A stretch of 64,000 nt of DNA from Sanghuangporus weigelae (Eukaryota > Basidiomycota > Agaricomycetes > Hymenochaetales > Hymenochaetaceae): the NCBI GenBank assembly GCA_033182465.1, contig CP137321.1, forward strand, positions 930,001 through 994,000, written 5' to 3'. This document shows, one piece after another, positions 36,329 to 48,300 of this stretch. Made by a program: the position numbers and the translations under genes. The number at the start of each line of letters is the position of its first letter. The stretch's first letter is position 1. Below the pieces are notes generated by a model. The model was given only the letters and a program-made list of their open reading frames with translations, searched no databases and was not told where the DNA came from.

Positions 36329-38412
36329 TCAGGAGACTCGATACTGTCTATTTCTGTCTAATGAGCCATCTCTCGCCTTATAGGTCACCCACCTGCCTAG
36401 AAGCGCTATCGAACACATGACTACCCAGATAAAGTCTCCGCCCAGGATGTTTCGCTCTTTCGAGAAGGCGAACAGCGAACTTACAACGGAAGAAAACAGC
36501 GAATCGGATTCAGCGTGCCCTCATAATGGCTCAATAACCAGCTTACCTGGAGAAGGAAGGAGCTATGGCTCGGGCGAAGCAGTTGGTGAATTGACTAAGC
36601 CCGAAGACTTTCCCCAACATCGAAGAAGAGGGCGAAGCATTCTTGGTGAGGATCAGGTTCAACCTGTCAAAGGAATAGCATGTCCCAGTCAAGACATCAC
36701 CTTTAACATATGACGTAGCCATCACTTACGAGAACGCCATGGAGGCAAGTCGATTGAGGGACAGCAAAACGATGATTCCGATCCAAACAGGCATACTTCC
36801 TGAATATTGAACAGAATCTCGCCCATCCAACTGGCTTGTGGTGTACTTCGCCACTGCATTGAGGACCGGAAAGAACAGATAGATCACCGGCCACAAAGAC
36901 ATGAAGAACCTGTACAGTGATAGAGTCCCGAAATGGAGTTGCAGTTCCGGTAAAATGATAACTTGTATTATTGCACCACTTAGACCGGCAGATGCCATAG
37001 CAAATCCGATTTCCTCGGGCTGAAAATGGTATGTTTGGGTCAGGTCGGGAGTACTACCAATGTAATAAAGTACTTACATTACGAGAAAGGCCACCGTACG
37101 GGATCGGCGTGTAGGCGAAGAGACTAAAGACTACGAGCATAGAAGTATTCAGGATGGAAAGCAGGAAGAAAGGCATGAGGACTGAAGACATGATGGGATC
37201 CCTTGCGATGGTCCATGCCGTTTGAGAGTCGGATTGGGGTTCGGAAGTAACATCTGATGTGTCTCTCAGGTGTTCTCTGCGATTTGTCTAGCATTATGCT
37301 CATGAAAATCAGCACTCGACCATAGAGAGACACCGCCGCTTACTTCTTCGAACATTGCTACGCAAAAGAATGTCGCGATGAGAGTAACAAGAGCAGAAAT
37401 TAGACAAGGCAGGAGATAAGGGAAATTTTGAAAGAGCCTAATGTTCCCTAGTGAGTTCGGAAAGGTTACGTAGGGGTCTGCAAATTTCCCTCTATATTAA
37501 ATGATAATCAGTATTTTCAGCCATACTTCACCAATGAGAAATCGGAATACCCAATGAAAGGGCCAGCCATCTGGGCCACATTATTTGCGACCCCGAAGAA
37601 AGCGAATGCCCGCGCATGATTCGTTTCATCTGTCATGTCACCGACGGCGCTCAGAAGAACAGCGATGTTCCCCGATAAACCACCTGCAAGACAGCGAGTA
37701 GTGAGAGCCCAGAGGAAAGATTTTGAGAAACCAAACATCAGAGTTGAGAGCATAGCTCCAATGAAACCGAGTAGGAGAACTGGTTTCCGTCCTATTTGAT
37801 CTGAGAACGGCCAAGCCAGGAGGTCAGCCAGTATGAGGAGATGAAAGTAGTACTCACCTGAAAGACTCCCCCATTTCATGATTGTAAGCAGTTCTGCAAT
37901 AGCAAATGCGCTCTCCTGTAGAAAAAATCAGAGAACAGGATGTCCATGGGCACAGATGACATATCTGACCAAAACTCCGGAGTAATAACCTGCTTTTCTT
38001 GGATCGTCAACAGCTCCGACGTCTTCCATCATCTAAGATATATTATTCTCTCAGTAAATAGACTTAATGATTATAGACCGCATAAATCACCTCATTGACG
38101 TACTTAAACGCGAGCAGTGGAAGAAGTGCGCGTGAGTTGTGGATGCGGAAAGCCATGGAATTGAACGCGTACAGGAAACACTTGAGCATATGCGATGGGC
38201 TCAGCGAGACGCATTACGAACACGACAAGGAGCTGTTTAAGGGGTAATGGCGTTGGGCCTTTGGCGATATTGACGCTTTCTATCTTCTCAGCCTCGTCGC
38301 AGATCTTCTCCGAAACAGAGCCGTATAGTCCAGACAGCGCGTCCTTTGCTCCATCCTGGCCGAGCAGCTGGGTGTTCTCACAACTCCGCTGCGCCTCAGT
38401 AGAATGGTGCAT
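36329..38412 (-). CDS. MFS transporter, DHA1 type (Tet/drug:proton antiporter-like)
   Basis: The start at 38412 (MHHSTEAQRS) opens an acidic tail before TM1, PLPLKQLLVVFVMRLAEPIAY. Exon 1 ends at 38173, a 12-nt micro-exon (38102-38091, residues YVNE) follows, and exon 3 starts at 38032 with MMEDVGAVDDPRKAGYYSG. Together they give FPYVNEMMEDVG, the usual spacing for this family. Motif A is SDQIGRKPVLLLG, made by splicing out a 58-nt intron. Then RCLAGGLSGNIAVLLSAVGDMTDETNHARAF (in two blocks), NVAQMAGPFIG, and a C-terminal half ending ASPSSSMLGKVFGLSQF and a short basic tail. Such carriers usually export drugs or metabolites; substrate unknown. It is convergent with NSP1 (92 bp between stops). 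Confidence 0.9.
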
Positions 38413-38790
38413 CAGGAAAATCCTGGCCTGGTAATCCAGAAAGGCAAGGAGCAGAGGGGCTAAACGAGTGTTAGAAGATGGCAATATAAGAGCATCATGA
38501 ATGAATGCAACAACAGAAATGCGTTCTTGCAAAGTCAGCGAAGAGATCTCATCGCGCAATGAGGGACCTTTTCTGGACCCACGATGAGGGCGCAAAGAAG
38601 AAAAAAATTGGCACTCGAAACTTGGTATGGGAAATTCATTTGAGGGTAAGGTAATTTGATATGCTTTGTGGATGGATGGAAAGAAACAGTACGCGTCGGG
38701 AAAGACCGAAGTTGAGCGCACGCGACTTTATAGCCTCCCGTCCGTCCTGACTCGTAATTCTACTTTGACCCTTAAACAAAGCCTCTCGCC
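38413..38790. promoter_or_regulatory. Divergent intergenic gap of DHA1 carrier and ankyrin-FYVE-RING gene
   Basis: This 378-bp gap holds one ACGCGT (38691-38696). The minus-strand frame of the carrier stays open upstream of its first ATG, well into this gap, but has no further ATG, so I treat it as 5' leader. No other gene is visible. Confidence 0.45.
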
Positions 38791-41700
38791 ATGAGTCAGA
38801 GAGGGGGAGTGGAAGTCATACAGTGAATTTATTTCACCTTCTCGCAACATCTTTGAACTCATGTATTGCAGTGCTGGGACGCTGGACGTAGCGTCGCCTA
38901 ACCTGTCAGGATCCTCCAGCCCGCCTTCAAAAGAACACGTTCCAGATGGCGACGTGGAGAACGACGAGCAAGGTTTCAGATATCCTGACGCGGACGACAT
39001 ATCGTCGAATCATGTGCCGGATGCCGTAGCCCCAGAGTCTGAAGATGAGGAGTTCACATATCCTGCAGAAGATGCAGAGACTGCTGGCACACAATCCGAG
39101 CCCGGGCCTTCCAGTATCTCTCCGCGCTCGGAACTATTGGAACAAGTAGGACCGCTACCAAAGCCGGTTGTCCATGCTCCTGCCGCTCAGCTGGATGCTT
39201 TATATACGGCCGGACTTAGTGGCAATCTGTCTCTGCTGAAGGGGCTAGTCGCTGAAGCAACTTCGTCGAGCCTACTGGAGCCGTTTACCCTCGTAAATGA
39301 CGCGTCATCTCGTACTGGATTGACCGTTTTGCATGCTGCAGCGAGTCGAGGTCATCTCGGGGTCGTCAAATGGTGTAAGTCAATAAATTCAATTGAGATA
39401 ATTTAGTCTAATGCAAATCTCAGTGGTCGAGGAATGCGGAGGCATTCCAGATCTCGAGGACAAGGAAGGAGAGGTTGGCAAAGTTATTTGTATTTTTTGA
39501 CTTTTTACTTAAGCTTTGTCTAGACAGCTTTACATAAAGCTTCTTTGCATGGTCATCTTCCTGTTATGATGTACCTAATCAGTGCTGGTGCCGACGTCAA
39601 AGCCCGAGATGGTGATGGATGGACGGCTCTGCACAATGCCGCATCGAAGGTAGACACTTGACCTCATGTCAAAATAAACATTTCTGATTTTAATTTCTAG
39701 GGATATTTGGACATCGTGAGGTGGTTATGCGAAGCAGCTGGCGCAGCGAACGAAGTTGATGGAGTCCGAGGTGGCGACGCACGTAGTAAGGGCGGCTGGA
39801 CTCCCCTAAGTAAGCAAGCTTCAATTTGGTGCATATGGATCGGAGTGATTTATCGCATCCGATGCATAGTGAACGCCGCCTCTAAAGGCCATCTTCCTGT
39901 TGTGTTATACCTTCTATCAAAACAGTCTGCTGACCCTTTAGTTCGAAATGACTGGGGTGAGACAGCGTACGATATAGCGGCTGCCGTATTCGAGGTTTGG
40001 ATCTGCGAGGTTCGCCTATCGTTTTGTCTAGAAGTTATTATCACTCACTATTTATTCAGGTCCTTCAGCGCGTGGAGGCTGAAAAGTGGCGGAATACTAC
40101 AGTACGGTATGATCCCTTGGCTGTGCACACCACAGTTCCCATTTTGCTATATGAGAATCAACGTCTTGATGTGCGTCTTAAAACGCTTGCTGTTAACGGC
40201 GGAAAACCGAAGTTTTCTGTGACTGGCCTCGGAAGGAAGGGACGTAGAGCACCGTTTGAGTTGCGACTACCAAAATCCGACGAAGAAACAGGCAAAATTG
40301 ATATACCTGCTTGGAGGAGTGATGTGCAGTTGCCTTTCATAGAGGATCCATTCACTCTGCCGGAACCGTCTGCGCAAGATGGGCCGTCTCGAGAGGGAGC
40401 AGAAAGGAGTCACTTCTGGCTGTAAGTATATCGTACGGTGTCGTATTTCTCAACTAATTCAATTTGTAGTTCCGATTGGACTCTGGACCTTACTCATCCA
40501 CGAGTGGATGTACATGAAGGTTGGCAATACGCACATACTTTTGATGCTGCTGAGGATCAGTGGAGCGCGGAGCCTCTACCACCTCTTGAGCGCTTGCTTT
40601 CTGGTTCGGGCATAATGACGACTGGGCTCGGTGCCTCGTCAAGTAGGGCCGGCCCTTCGACTCGCGTACCAGCCACTCAGTCGTGGGTCAGACGTCGTCG
40701 TTGGGTCCGAGTTATGCGACGCCGCCTTGATATCCCTCCCCTTCCGTATCTCGGTCCGGATGGTTTAATGTATCAGCTGACGAACGATGGCAAGCTCGTG
40801 TCTTATGTTAGTGACCAACAGGAGGAGACATACGGAGTCGACGGACATGAATTGGGAGCTATGCCTGCTTCCTTCCTGTCTATGAGCCAAGATTATGTAG
40901 CTCGCTCGCGATACTTGGCGGGCACGCCATCCGCTGCGGACCCTACTATCACTTCTGTTCCGGCGGTTGAAGTTAGACGAGCGATCGCTAAGCTAGAAAG
41001 AGCTGTAATGGAACTTCGTATGGGTATGCTAGGTAAGGCTAGTAATTTGTCCGTTATTTAATATCATTTGAATTATTTGCTAGGTGATGAGGATCATGAA
41101 CGTCGAACGCAGGCAGAAGTATTGCTCAACGCTTATAGCCGCGAGCTGGAACGCAGGAGACTGGCGGCTGGAGCTGCTGGAATATCTCTATCTAATGACG
41201 GTCCGTATTATATTCTCATGATAGTCTCAGATTATTAAATCCCATTTAGCGAATGACGAAGCAATTGATGGCGATGACTCGGACGATGAAAGCTTCCATT
41301 ACCCTGGCTCGTCACCGACAACCTCGACATTACACAGGCCATCGTCGTCCGGATCTCAACATTCCCAAACTACGGACTATTTTAATAGACCGACGATTAC
41401 GAGAACATCTACCGACTTGACTCCGCATCTTTCTCAAGCACCGGAATTTAGAGTTCCGACTCATGAAGCGCCGCAAAAGGTGGTGCTGCCTCGAAGAAGT
41501 ACTCCGACTCCTCACACATTACACGCTCAATGGGAACGAGACGATGCTGTGACAGAGTGTCATGAATGCAAGAGACGGTTTACATTTTTGTTCCGGAAGG
41601 TAAGTAATCTACGGTTTTCTATGGCGGCTATTTGAGGAGTTAATGCATGTACATTACAGCATGTAAGGATGTTACATCATTCACATTTGGTTTACTCTGA

Positions 41701-42522
41701 TCATTAGTAGCACTGCCGACGTTGCGGAAAAATCTTTTGTGATAGATGTTCGTCTTACCGGGTCACTCTTGTCCCGGCTGATATCGTGCATGATCCCGTA
41801 CTTCCAGAAGGCAGTATCTCATATAACACGCCGCAGCGAGTCTGCCAGCTGTGCTTCGAAGAGACCAATGCAAGTTCGAGCGTCCCGGCGCGGTTCCAAG
41901 GTTCATCAAGTAGCGCTATCCAGCGCATAGTAATCGACGAAGATAGACTCGCCATTCCTACTAACCTGAGAAGATCCGATTCGAGCTCGCAGCTCAGCGA
42001 CCTTGCGGAGTGAGTCATTCCGCCAGTCGTCTTGACAGTACCGAGTTTGACATATTTGAAGCTGTCCTGTCTGTGGTCGAGGTTTGTTGGAGTTCGGATC
42101 CGCATCAGAGCAGGAATTGCATGTAAAGAATTGCCTTGAGGGCGGCGTAGGCACTATTCAGCAACCAGCCCGGTATCTTGTTTATCGGCTACCTGGAGAG
42201 AGTTTATTGGTCGGCACTGAGTGTGAGTCGCTACTTACCTGATCGAGATCGAATTACTCAACCTTTTTCAGGTGTCATCTGCTTGGAAGAATTTGTCAAA
42301 GGTAACTTGCTTACGATACCTCAGAATATTCACCACTCAAGTCATGTCATGTCATAAGGTTCAATGGTTGCTCGACTCAGTTGTTTATGCAGTTTCCACA
42401 GCAGTGTGTCGATTCATATCCTATTGCCAGACTTAAGATAGCTAAATACGGGTCTTCTAGCTTGTCTTTCAGCCTGGCTGCAAAGAGGAAGATCATGCCC
42501 AGTACACGCACGAGATAACTAG
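38791..42522 (+). CDS. Ankyrin-DysF-FYVE-C2HC-RING protein (putative membrane-linked E3 ligase)
   Basis: The best start is 38791 (MSQRGGVEVI), joined over a 49-nt intron (38823-38871) in frame; 38861 is an alternative ATG. An acidic leader is followed by at least four ankyrin repeats (GLTVLHAAASRGHLGVVKW, TALHKASLHGHLPVMMYL, GWTALHNAASK, GWTPLMNAASKGHLPVVLYL). Then a dysferlin-type region (DLTHPRVDVHEGWQYAHTF ... SWVRRRRWVRVMRRR), a FYVE finger (CHECKRRFTFLFRKHHCRRC, GKIFCDRCSSYRVTL), a C2HC finger (CPVCGRGLL ... HVKNC) and a RING start (CVICLEEFVKG ... SCLCSFH). FYVE binds PI3P on endosomes, DysF domains occur in peroxisome/ER proteins and TECPR1, and RING suggests ubiquitin transfer. The last part, LQRGRSCPVHARDN ending 42522, fits the RING family, but its link to SFH lacks a clean GT splice site and one Zn-ligand Cys. 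Confidence 0.85.
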
Positions 42523-42761
42523 ACTATTAATATTCTAGTCTACATTTATTCTCCCACCAAATCCATTTTTAGCCCTTTTTCGTGAGAGTATTGAACTTTA
42601 CGATATGTTATCCAAACCAAGCATAGCTTTAGATTGGCTTAATTGATGCATCGTGCAATATCCTAATTTACGTTGTAATGCAGCATTATGTGAATATATG
42701 GACACAGATTATTACTGCACATCAATATACAATGAACAAAGCAAAAACAGCGATACGACAG

Positions 42762-43667
42762 CTAAAAATCTTCATCGCGTGGTTCATAGAACGTGCTATA
42801 ATGCAGCTTGCTTTCATCTATGCGGATGACACCCGCGAGGTCTTCGGCATCAGGATAGACGATATTCTGGCCCTTGATGCCGTCGTCCTCCTCGTCGTGG
42901 AACCACGATGCTGGATCTTCATCTTCATCGCCCTCATCCTCGTCCTCGCCCTCCATATCTGAGTCGGTCGGCTTGTAGGTCATGAATTCCCAGACTTTCG
43001 CCTGGTATTCTTCTCTCGTAAGAGTTCTACCCGAAGGAGTTGTCTGTGTCGGCATGCTTTGCTTCTCTCGACGGGCTTCTGCTCGATCGCGTCGTTCTCG
43101 TTCGATCGCATTCTGTTGTTCTTCAATAGCAATCGCCTCCTGAAGACTCAAAGTAGCCGCTCGATGTCGCGCATTTGGCTTGTATGCTTTACTCTTTTTC
43201 TCCTATAAAGTAAACCGTTGCATTAATTGCCTGAACAAATGAACGGAAGAAAGCGTACCCATTCAGCGATAGCCTCTTTCTTTACCTTGACGGCACTTTT
43301 TACTTTGCTTTCCGGTTCCGAGTCAACTGCCATAGGAGTCTCCTCTCCGAGAGTCGTTTGCTTCATTCCGCGTTGTATACTATCCAAAGCATCGAGTTCG
43401 GAGAGTCGTTCACGGATCTTAGCTTGATTTGCTTCGATTCTAGCAACAAACTGGGAGGATGATGCTGTCCTTGAAGCAAAGTAAGATTTCAGGAGTAAAG
43501 AGAAGGGTATAGACGGCTCACAATGTCCGGAGAAGGTCTTCATTTCGGCGGTACAGATCGCGCAGCTCGGATGCGTTCATGGTTTCGATTTGCACCGTCT
43601 TCTCTTTCGGAAACGGGCGCATACCAGGCAAGCCAGAATTATTGGTTCTGAATTTATGGGACGACAT
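42762..43667 (-). CDS. Conserved acidic protein of unknown function
   Basis: Three exons (43667-43522, 43469-43259, 43202-42762) give 265 residues in phase. I do not recognise the family. It starts MSSHKFRTNNSGLPGMRPFP, then a coiled-coil-like stretch (ETMNASELRDLYRRNEDLL, ARIEANQAKIRERLSELDAL), a basic/charged helix (AIERERRDRAEARREKQS), and a strongly acidic patch (DSDMEGEDEDEGDEDEDP) before the C-terminal block IRIDESKLHYSTFYEPRDE. Such a charge pattern is common in nuclear chaperone or chromatin-linked proteins, but this is composition only. It is convergent with the ankyrin-FYVE-RING gene and lies in tandem with PI31, about 0.3 kb downstream of it. Confidence 0.7.
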
Positions 43668-43980
43668 TGTGATAGGAAGGTGGCAGAGCTGATCAAAAAG
43701 CGAGCTGACTTCAGGTCGTGGTGGCTCGTAAATGCAGGTTCCGTGAATGAATAACAATAGCAACCGACTATAAACAAGTCCCGTGATTTATGTAATCCGA
43801 CTGACTTTGTACTAATTGTAGACTGTCATTTCGTCCTAATTTCATGTTTTTCGTAAATGAGATACATTTTCGTTACAATACATATATAGAGCTTTATCCA
43901 ATTGGTGACGAGTACGGTGATGTAATAATACAAACATTCGCGGGCACAGATAGTGCGCATGATTGAATAATTCCCCTCAC
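43668..43980. other. Gap between PI31 and the acidic unknown
   Basis: This 313-bp stretch holds the 3' flank of PI31 and the promoter of the downstream minus-strand gene. It is AT-rich around 43800-43900. I see no gene, repeat or known site in it. Confidence 0.4.
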
Positions 43981-45169
43981 TCAAGAAAACATATCATCCT
44001 AGCGTCGGAAGTTTCAGCGGACTATCTCAAGGCGATCAATGTGAATGTGAATGTTTTAAACTTACCATACCAGGAGGCATGAACTCATTGTTGTCTGGAT
44101 CACCACTGCGCTGACCTCGAGGACCACGTCCGCCTAATCCCCTTGGTCTATTACCACCAGGACCAAGTGGGCCAGGAAAAACGGGATCGAACCTCGCGCC
44201 AGGAGGTGCTCCCATGGGAGGCAAATACCCGTCTCCTCCCCACGGTCCTCCGCCTAGGGGATTACCCGGATCCCTTCGAGGACCAAATGCACCGCCAAAA
44301 ATCGGATGATCAGGCCCAACGTACATTCCATCGCCCCGATGAGCAGGGAAAAGCGGCGGTGGCGCGAACGGATTTGGTTGAACTTGCAAAGGAAGAGGAT
44401 CGAGGTCGCTCCTCCCAATCTGAAGCGGATTCTCTGGAGGAATGTGCGACTCAAGGCCCGAAGGACGGCGTGGCACTTCCGGAGATATGATCGGACGTGA
44501 AGGTCCCGGTTGGGCGCGAGCATCAGATTGGGATTGACTTTGTCGCTGTCGCTGTGTGTCTGTATCAGTAGAGGTATTGTCTGCGACTTCCGTATATCCC
44601 TCTTTCCGCAAGCCTGGGACGAGTTTTTGTATGATCGCGAGTTTGAGTTGATTCACAAAGTCCGTGATTCTGTTCGAAGAAATGAAGCCCTGGACAAGAG
44701 GTGTAGAGTTTTGTTCTTCCGCGGTGTAAGGGAAAAAGCTCGGCGAGACATAGTCGTTTGTCGAAATATCCAATGAAGCAGTCTTATCGGTCTATACGCA
44801 TCAAATGTTAAACGTAGCTGATACAGTAAATTATAAAGCGCCAAAGCTTGCCTCGCTAGCAATCCCGTTGACGAGTGTGCGTGAGCCGAGCTTCGTGACC
44901 TTTATAGTGAACTCAAGACTGCTCTGTTCATGACGGTACCGAAGTGTATAATTTCCTGGACCGTGCGCGTTCCAGTTATCAGGTAGGATATTGTCGGGGA
45001 AAGAGACAGAAGAGGATTCATCAACACCAACAAGTCGAAATCCCAAGATCGAGAAGACGACATGAGTTAGCGCCGCTATAGCATCCTGGGGATGATTCAG
45101 CAATTTTGACCCAGGAAGAAAGTCGGGAAGAGAAGATAGTAGTGCAGACGAATCGAGTGTGTTTGCCAT
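43981..45169 (-). CDS. PI31-like proteasome regulator (PSMF1 family)
   Basis: Three exons (45169-44852, 44791-44066, 43998-43981) give 353 residues. The N-terminal PI31 (FP) domain covers about 150 residues, including DAIAALTHVVFSILGFRLVG and SFFPYTAEEQNSTPLVQGF. The C-terminal part is Pro/Gly-rich with MYVGPDHPIFGG, PWGGDGYLPPMGAPPGARFD and PGPLGPGG, the PI31 C-terminal signature, and ends in DDMFS, encoded by an 18-nt last exon. PI31 binds the 20S proteasome and Fbxo7-type F-box proteins; it inhibits in vitro and is linked to proteasome transport or assembly in cells. Intron 1 (44851-44792) starts GCAAGC after GAG, a classic GC-AG site; reading on hits a stop within nine codons. Confidence 0.93.
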
Positions 45170-45332
45170 GGTGGACTCGGAAGAGAGTGAGTTACAGTCC
45201 TTCAGACGCGTGTATATGCGGTGATCTTACGTAACGCTTTCCCATGACCACACTTTCACCCACACGTTACCGACGTTACGTTACTCTTCGTCTCGTCTAT
45301 ACTCATTGTCACTCAACGTCGAGAACAGCGCG
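45170..45332. promoter_or_regulatory. Divergent promoter of PI31-like and PRP5
   Basis: The 163-bp gap has ACGCGT (45206-45211) and a perfect TTACGTAA palindrome (45227-45234), followed by two further GTTAC-type half sites near 45264-45285. TTACGTAA is a Yap/ATF-type bZIP site in other fungi; its use here is inferred. Confidence 0.5.
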
Positions 45333-48300
45333 ATGGCACGTAGAGATAGATCATACTCGCCGGACGCAGCGAACAAGCGGGTAAGATCATCCTATCGTTC
45401 TTCACCTCGGTCTCCTTCTCCAACTCGGCGGAATGTAAGACCTAGTGATAAATCCCGTTACGACGACAGAGACCGTGAACGCGATCGAGACAGGATTAGG
45501 GAACGCGAAAGGGACAAATATCGAGACGACAGATATAGAGACGACAAGCGAAGAGACCCTTACCGAGATGAACGCGACCGTCGAGAATCTCGACGGGACG
45601 ACCGAAGGCCTCGTTCTCGTTCTCGGGATCGAAGAGAACGGGAGCGCGAGCGCGATAGGCAACCCTCACCACCTCGCCAGCCAAAAGAATCAAAGCCAGC
45701 CACTCCCGCATCCGGAACTCCGCCCGTGGAAGACGAAAAGATGAGAGCGAAACGCGAACGTTTGGAAGCTTGGAAAAAGGAGCGGGAGGCGAAGAAAGCA
45801 CTGGATGAGGCGAAGGCGAAGGCTATGGCACTCGCCGGAAAATCTGCTCCTCGTGAGTATACTTCACTTCCCTTATTTTTCAAATGCCAGGTTTCATATC
45901 ACTTGATTTAACAATGCCAGAACCCGCTGCGACTTCAACGACACCGTCGAAACCTGCAGCTCAGCTCAACAGAGCTGCCTTTGGTGGACTGGGCCTGAAG
46001 GGGCTACCCATAAAGCCGGAGCTTACCAAGGGGGCCAAAGCGAAGGCCGCTATGATGGACGATTCCACCGAAACTACACGGAAACTTGAGAAACTTGAAG
46101 ACATGCCTGCTATCGACATGAGCATGCCGAACGATGAAAGCGTAGGCGAAAACCTCGAGGCCGACGATGACGATGATGAAGCGAATCGGCTTGATGAGGA
46201 AAAGAAAGCTCAAGTCAAGGACAGCATGGACGTGGATGAGGAAGAGGTCGATCCATTAGACGCCTTCATGTCAGAAGTCAAGGAGGAGGTCAAGAAGGTG
46301 GATGAAATGGACACAAAGAAGATGATGGAAGATCCAAACTATCAACGGCGTCTCGAAGATCGCCTTGGTGAAGAAAGGGGCGACGAAGAAGACGTCGAAG
46401 TGGTTGCCGACGAACTTGACGCCACTGACCTCAATCCTGAGGACATCCTCGCTCTCGCAGCTAAGAAGGCTAAGAAGAAGGATCTTGCGACAGTCGATCA
46501 TTCGCGCATAGTATACGAGCCTTTCCGCAAAGAATTCTACCACCCTCCTCCTGAAGTTGCGGAAATGTCAGACGAGGAAGCGGACCTTCTGCGCTTAGAA
46601 CTGGACGGTATCAAGATTCGTGGTATCGATTGCCCCCGACCTATCACAAAATGGAGTCATTGCGGTCTACCTGCAAGCTGGTACGTTCTTTTGTTTGTTA
46701 GAATTTGTGTAAATCGTTAAACGATGCCTGTAGCTTAGATGTCATAAAGAAGCTTGGGTTTACTGCACCGACGCCTATTCAAGCACAAGCTATTCCTGCG
46801 ATCATGTCTGGGCGCGACGTCATCGGCGTCGCAAAGACGGGATCAGGGAAAACTGTCGCCTTCCTTTTGCCTCTTTTCCGCCACATTAAGGACCAGCGTC
46901 CTTTAGAGCCTATGGAGGGACCGATAGCCATTGTGATGACCCCGACTCGTGAACTGGCAGTTCAAATTCAGCGTGATTGTAAGCCCTTCTTGAAGGTTCT
47001 GAATCTTCGGGTGCGTGATATTCTCGCATCTTCTTTACACGCAGATACTTTAACTCTATTTAGGCCGTCTGTGCGTATGGTGGTTCCCCGATTAAGGACC
47101 AGATCGCAGAGATGAAGAAGGGTGCAGAGATCATAGTCTGCACTCCTGGACGCATGATTGATCTCCTCACCGCAAATTCCGGACGAGTCACAAACTTGAA
47201 ACGGGTCACATACCTTGTTCTTGACGAGGCGGATCGAATGTTTGATATGGGGTTCGAGCCTCAAGTCATGAAGATCGTAAATAACATCCGACCTGACCGA
47301 CAAACAGTCCTATTTTCTGCTACCTTCCCTAAACAAATGGACTCGCTCGCTCGGAAGATACTCAAGAAGCCGCTCGAGATCACGGTTGGCGGGCGATCGG
47401 TAGTCGCTGCAGAAATTGAACAAATTGTCGAGATTCGCGCTGAGGATACGAAATTCCACCGCCTCCTGGAAATCCTTGGTCAGATGTATAATGAAGATCC
47501 TGAATGTCGGACTCTTATCTTCGTGGACCGTCAAGAAGCCGCAGACAACCTTCTGCGTGAACTTCTACGGAAAGGTTATCTCTGCATGAGTTTGCACGGT
47601 GGAAAAGACCAAGTTGACCGTGATTCGACGATTGCTGACTTCAAGGCGGGTATTGTGCCTATTGTTATTGCGACCTCTGTCGCCGCTCGTGGTCTTGATG
47701 TCAAGCAATTGAAACTCGTAGTAAACTTTGATGTGCCTAATCACATGGAAGACTACGTACATCGTGCAGGAAGGACCGGTCGTGCTGGAAATAAGGGCAC
47801 TTGCGTCACTTTCATTACTCCAGAGCAAGAGAGATATTCTGTGGACATATTCAGAGCTTTGAAAGCAAGCGATGCGACCGTGCCGAAAGAACTCGAAGAG
47901 CTGGCGAATGGTACGTTTTCTTTTCTACTTGTTCTACTAAATCACTTAATTCCATGTAGGGTTCCTTGAGAAGGTGAAGTCTGGGAATGCTAAGAAGGTG
48001 TTCACAGGCTTCGGTGGCAAAGGGCTGGATAGATTAGATAAGGAGCGCGACGCCAAAGAAAAGGCTGAGCGTAAAGCTTACGGTGAAGGAGACGAGAAAG
48101 CGGAAGAGAAAATAGATGAGGATGCCGCGCCCAGCGGTCCTGGTGCCACCAAAGCCGAATCAAAGGATGACATGAGCTTTGGGAATTTCAAAGTGGAGAT
48201 CAAGCGAGGGCCGGCTCCAGATTCATCGAAGGGTCAACTTGGCATCGCAGGCGCGGCCGCAGCCGCTCGGCGGCTAGCACAACAGAAAGAAGAAGAGAAA

